In this document: positions 5,192-6,329 of the stretch, piece by piece
How the letters are laid out: each line of letters starts with the position of its first letter
Numbering within the stretch: the stretch's first letter is position 1
DNA from: an uncultured Solobacterium sp.
GTDB lineage: Bacteria > Bacillota_I > Bacilli_A > Erysipelotrichales > Erysipelotrichaceae
Reading direction: 5' to 3'
DNA length: 6,329 nt
Assembly: GCA_938041275.1 (NCBI GenBank)
Contig: CALISH010000057.1
Coordinates: 1 to 6,329 of the forward strand
Notes under the pieces: model-generated
Databases searched by the model: none
The model's input: the letters and a program-made list of their open reading frames with translations, nothing else
What the model was told of the DNA's origin: nothing
Position numbers and translations under genes: made by a program

Positions 5192-5995
5192 TTATGATAA
5201 ATGCTCAGCTTTACAAATTTCTTTTTCATGTTGTAAAGCAAACCAAAGTTTTGTACCATCACCGATCTCATCAGCTTCTAGACGTATCGGTGTAAAGTTT
5301 AACTTCTCCATGATACTTGCATTCACTAGACGACGAGGTTCATCAACCTCGAAAGAATAGTAATAAGGCTCTGGCTTTGTATCAGGCCCATACTGTGCAA
5401 TATCAGGATCTAATGCAATGGCAGTATATAAATCCGTATTCTTATACGAATAACGTAATGCATGTTCTTTGATCATCTGTACCATGTTACGGAATATGAA
5501 TTGCCTACGATAGGTAGTAGTTACATATGCATTTGTAATTAGTAAAGCTTCTCCTGAATCTAATAGGGAGGAGCTTTCTTTATTTGGCGGATAAGTAATA
5601 TTTGGAAAGTAATTTCCACATAGACAATAATGCTCAAGATAGGTCCAATCAGATTCATCTGCACAGAAGTTAAATACTTTCTCATTGGTTAATAGTGTAT
5701 CCATGGATGCATGTAATCCTGAGATATCCGCAATAATCGTATCACCATCATATACTAATATTGTGATACGTTCTAATACAATACTATCAATCTCACTAAC
5801 GTGCTTAATCTCTTTACCATTTGATGAAATCACTGGTAAAGCGAATAAACAGTATACATACCTACCAATAGGTAAAACAGAATAATAGTCCGTATGGCCT
5901 TCATACCAATCTAAAAGAGTATCTGTATCATCAGGTAAATACTTCTCTAATCGAGTTAATGCTTTTGTTAAGTATGTTAGTGATAGTTTATCCAT
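5192..5995 (-). CDS. GNAT-like protein with a degenerate acetyl-CoA loop, function unknown
   Basis: I do not recognise this 267-residue soluble protein as a named family. Its C-terminal half follows the order of a GNAT acetyltransferase: strand LLITNAYVT (151-159), helix YRRQFIFRNMVQMIKEHAL (162-180), strand LYTAIALDP (189-197), helix NASIMEKLNF (225-234) and a last strand PIRLE (236-240). The normal pyrophosphate loop, R/Q-x-x-G-x-G/A, reads RRQFIF (163-168): Phe replaces the first glycine and Phe168 occupies the last position. Acetyl-CoA binding is therefore uncertain; it may be a divergent or inactive member. The N-terminal half (1-145) holds strand-like and Cys-containing segments (C111, C124, C126) without a recognised motif. 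There is no signal or membrane segment. The ATG at 5995 has no ribosome site, and a -10-like element lies just 6 bases upstream, suggesting a leaderless mRNA. It diverges from the DDAH-like gene. Confidence 0.7.
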   Translation of the reverse strand: MDKLSLTYLTKALTRLEKYLPDDTDTLLDWYEGHTDYYSVLPIGRYVYCLFALPVISSNGKEIKHVSEIDSIVLERITILVYDGDTIIADISGLHASMDTLLTNEKVFNFCADESDWTYLEHYCLCGNYFPNITYPPNKESSSLLDSGEALLITNAYVTTTYRRQFIFRNMVQMIKEHALRYSYKNTDLYTAIALDPDIAQYGPDTKPEPYYYSFEVDEPRRLVNASIMEKLNFTPIRLEADEIGDGTKLWFALQHEKEICKAEHLS

Positions 5996-6001
5996 GTATG
6001 C

Positions 6002-6010
6002 ATTGTAACA
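6002..6010 (-). promoter_or_regulatory. Extended -10 promoter of the GNAT-like gene, leaderless
   Basis: On the minus strand TGT-TACAAT (6010-6002) fits the extended -10 pattern TGnTATAAT with one mismatch. Only 6 bases separate it from the ATG at 5995, so transcription should begin at or next to the start codon. No convincing -35 is seen at 16-18 bp, which an extended -10 can tolerate. Confidence 0.5.
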
Positions 6011-6054
6011 TAAAAAAACATAGCTTTATTGAAATAAAAGCATGTATAAATTTA

Positions 6055-6096
6055 TCTAAAATCATGTATGTAAGCGCTTGCATTTATGATTTTAGA
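6055..6096. repeat. 42-bp interrupted dyad centred on the cre site
   Basis: TCTAAAATCAT (6055-6065) and ATGATTTTAGA (6086-6096) are perfect 11-bp arms. Between them the cre half-sites also pair, so 18 of 21 position pairs are complementary around a centre at 6075/6076; the other three are two G/T pairs and one T/T. No T run follows on either strand, so it is not a terminator. Confidence 0.85.
6069..6082. promoter_or_regulatory. CcpA cre site
   Basis: TGTAAGCGCTTGCA matches the catabolite-responsive element consensus TGWAARCGYTWNCW at every position. It overlaps the candidate -35 of the DDAH-like gene (6078-6083), a location that usually gives repression by CcpA with HPr-Ser-P when a preferred sugar is present. 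It lies about 60 bp upstream of the divergent GNAT-like gene's -10 and could also affect that gene. Confidence 0.85.
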
Positions 6097-6106
6097 ATAC
6101 TATACT
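6078..6106 (+). promoter_or_regulatory. Candidate promoter of the DDAH-like gene
   Basis: TTGCAT (6078-6083) and TATACT (6101-6106, five of six) are exactly 17 bp apart. Transcription would start near 6113, giving a leader of about 43 bases. The -35 shares bases with the cre site, which fits a promoter that CcpA occludes. Confidence 0.55.
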
Positions 6107-6155
6107 GAAATTAGGAATAGTTTCTCAGATTTAAAACAATAAAAAGGAGGATAAT

Positions 6156-6329
6156 ATGAGACATTTTAAAAACGTTATTGTTCGTATTCCTGGGAAAGGT
6201 ATTAGTGAAGGTATTACTTCAAACCCACAATTAGGAAAGCCAATTTATGAGAATGCTCTTGTTCAACATGAGCATTATGTTGAAGCATTGGCAAAGTGTG
6301 GGGTACAAGTAAACGTACTTCCACCAAAT
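6156..6329 (+). CDS. DDAH/amidinotransferase-family hydrolase, N-terminal part (3' end outside window)
   Basis: The first 58 codons encode a protein of the dimethylarginine dimethylaminohydrolase group of the guanidino-modifying enzymes. The opening FKNVIVRIPGK, GITSNPQLGKPIYENAL (19-35), QHEHYVEAL (37-45) and CGVQVNVLPP (48-57) line up closely with Pseudomonas DDAH as I recall it (FKHIIARTPARS, GLTSSHLGKPDYAKAL, QHNAYIRAL, LLPPD). Enzymes of this group cleave methylarginine or related guanidino compounds, for example to citrulline and an amine. The catalytic Glu, His and Cys and most specificity residues lie beyond the window, so the substrate cannot be settled. The ATG at 6156 has a perfect AAGGAGG site (6144-6150) 5 bases upstream. 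A cre site at its promoter predicts catabolite repression, as is common for arginine-type catabolic genes in Firmicutes. Confidence 0.83.
   Translation, partial: MRHFKNVIVRIPGKGISEGITSNPQLGKPIYENALVQHEHYVEALAKCGVQVNVLPPN

Noticed and set aside
6020..6045. Imperfect hairpin (agctttatt / ataaaagc) in the divergent intergenic region
   Set aside because: The pairing needs a bulge and is made of A/T runs; there is no T run and no link to a start or stop, so chance is the likelier cause.

Overview
The window is AT-rich, uses strong AGGAGG-type ribosome binding sites and has compact intergenic regions. Its protein families (clostridial-type short flavodoxin, NodB deacetylase with Ig-like repeats, CPBP protease, D-LDH-type dehydrogenase) and a CcpA-type cre site point to a low-GC Firmicute, probably fermentative. 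An Erysipelotrichaceae-like host is my best guess; I cannot fix the genus from sequence alone.

Layout. Positions 1-255 hold the C-terminal part of a flavodoxin (+). Two hairpins follow (273-350), separating it from a convergent minus-strand block: a membrane-anchored polysaccharide deacetylase with three Ig-like modules (1812-355), a 101-residue protein built on an internal duplication (2204-1899) with its own promoter and terminator, and a DUF7000-like protein of unknown role (2791-2267). A divergent AT-rich intergenic region (2792-2896) leads into a plus-strand group: a CPBP intramembrane protease (2897-3751), a D-2-hydroxyacid dehydrogenase overlapping it by 26 nt (3726-4721), and a small rhodanese lipoprotein (4781-5167). 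A bidirectional terminator separates the last from a minus-strand, GNAT-like protein (5995-5192). That gene is divergent from a truncated DDAH-family gene (6156 to the window edge).

How the parts relate. No single pathway joins all the genes. The deacetylase probably modifies cell-wall glycan. The protease and dehydrogenase are translationally coupled, though no shared function is evident. The rhodanese could be their third operon member or have its own promoter within a perfect 10-bp inverted repeat. The right edge looks like the start of a guanidino-compound (methylarginine/arginine type) catabolic gene. Its predicted promoter overlaps a perfect cre match lying at the exact centre of a 42-bp dyad, so carbon catabolite repression is likely.

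The points most worth a second look are the cre-centred dyad, an apparently leaderless gene at 5995, the duplicated half-EF-hand-like small protein, the palindrome at 4743-4768, and the altered substrate loops of the dehydrogenase. I saw no mobile element, CRISPR array, tRNA or rRNA.
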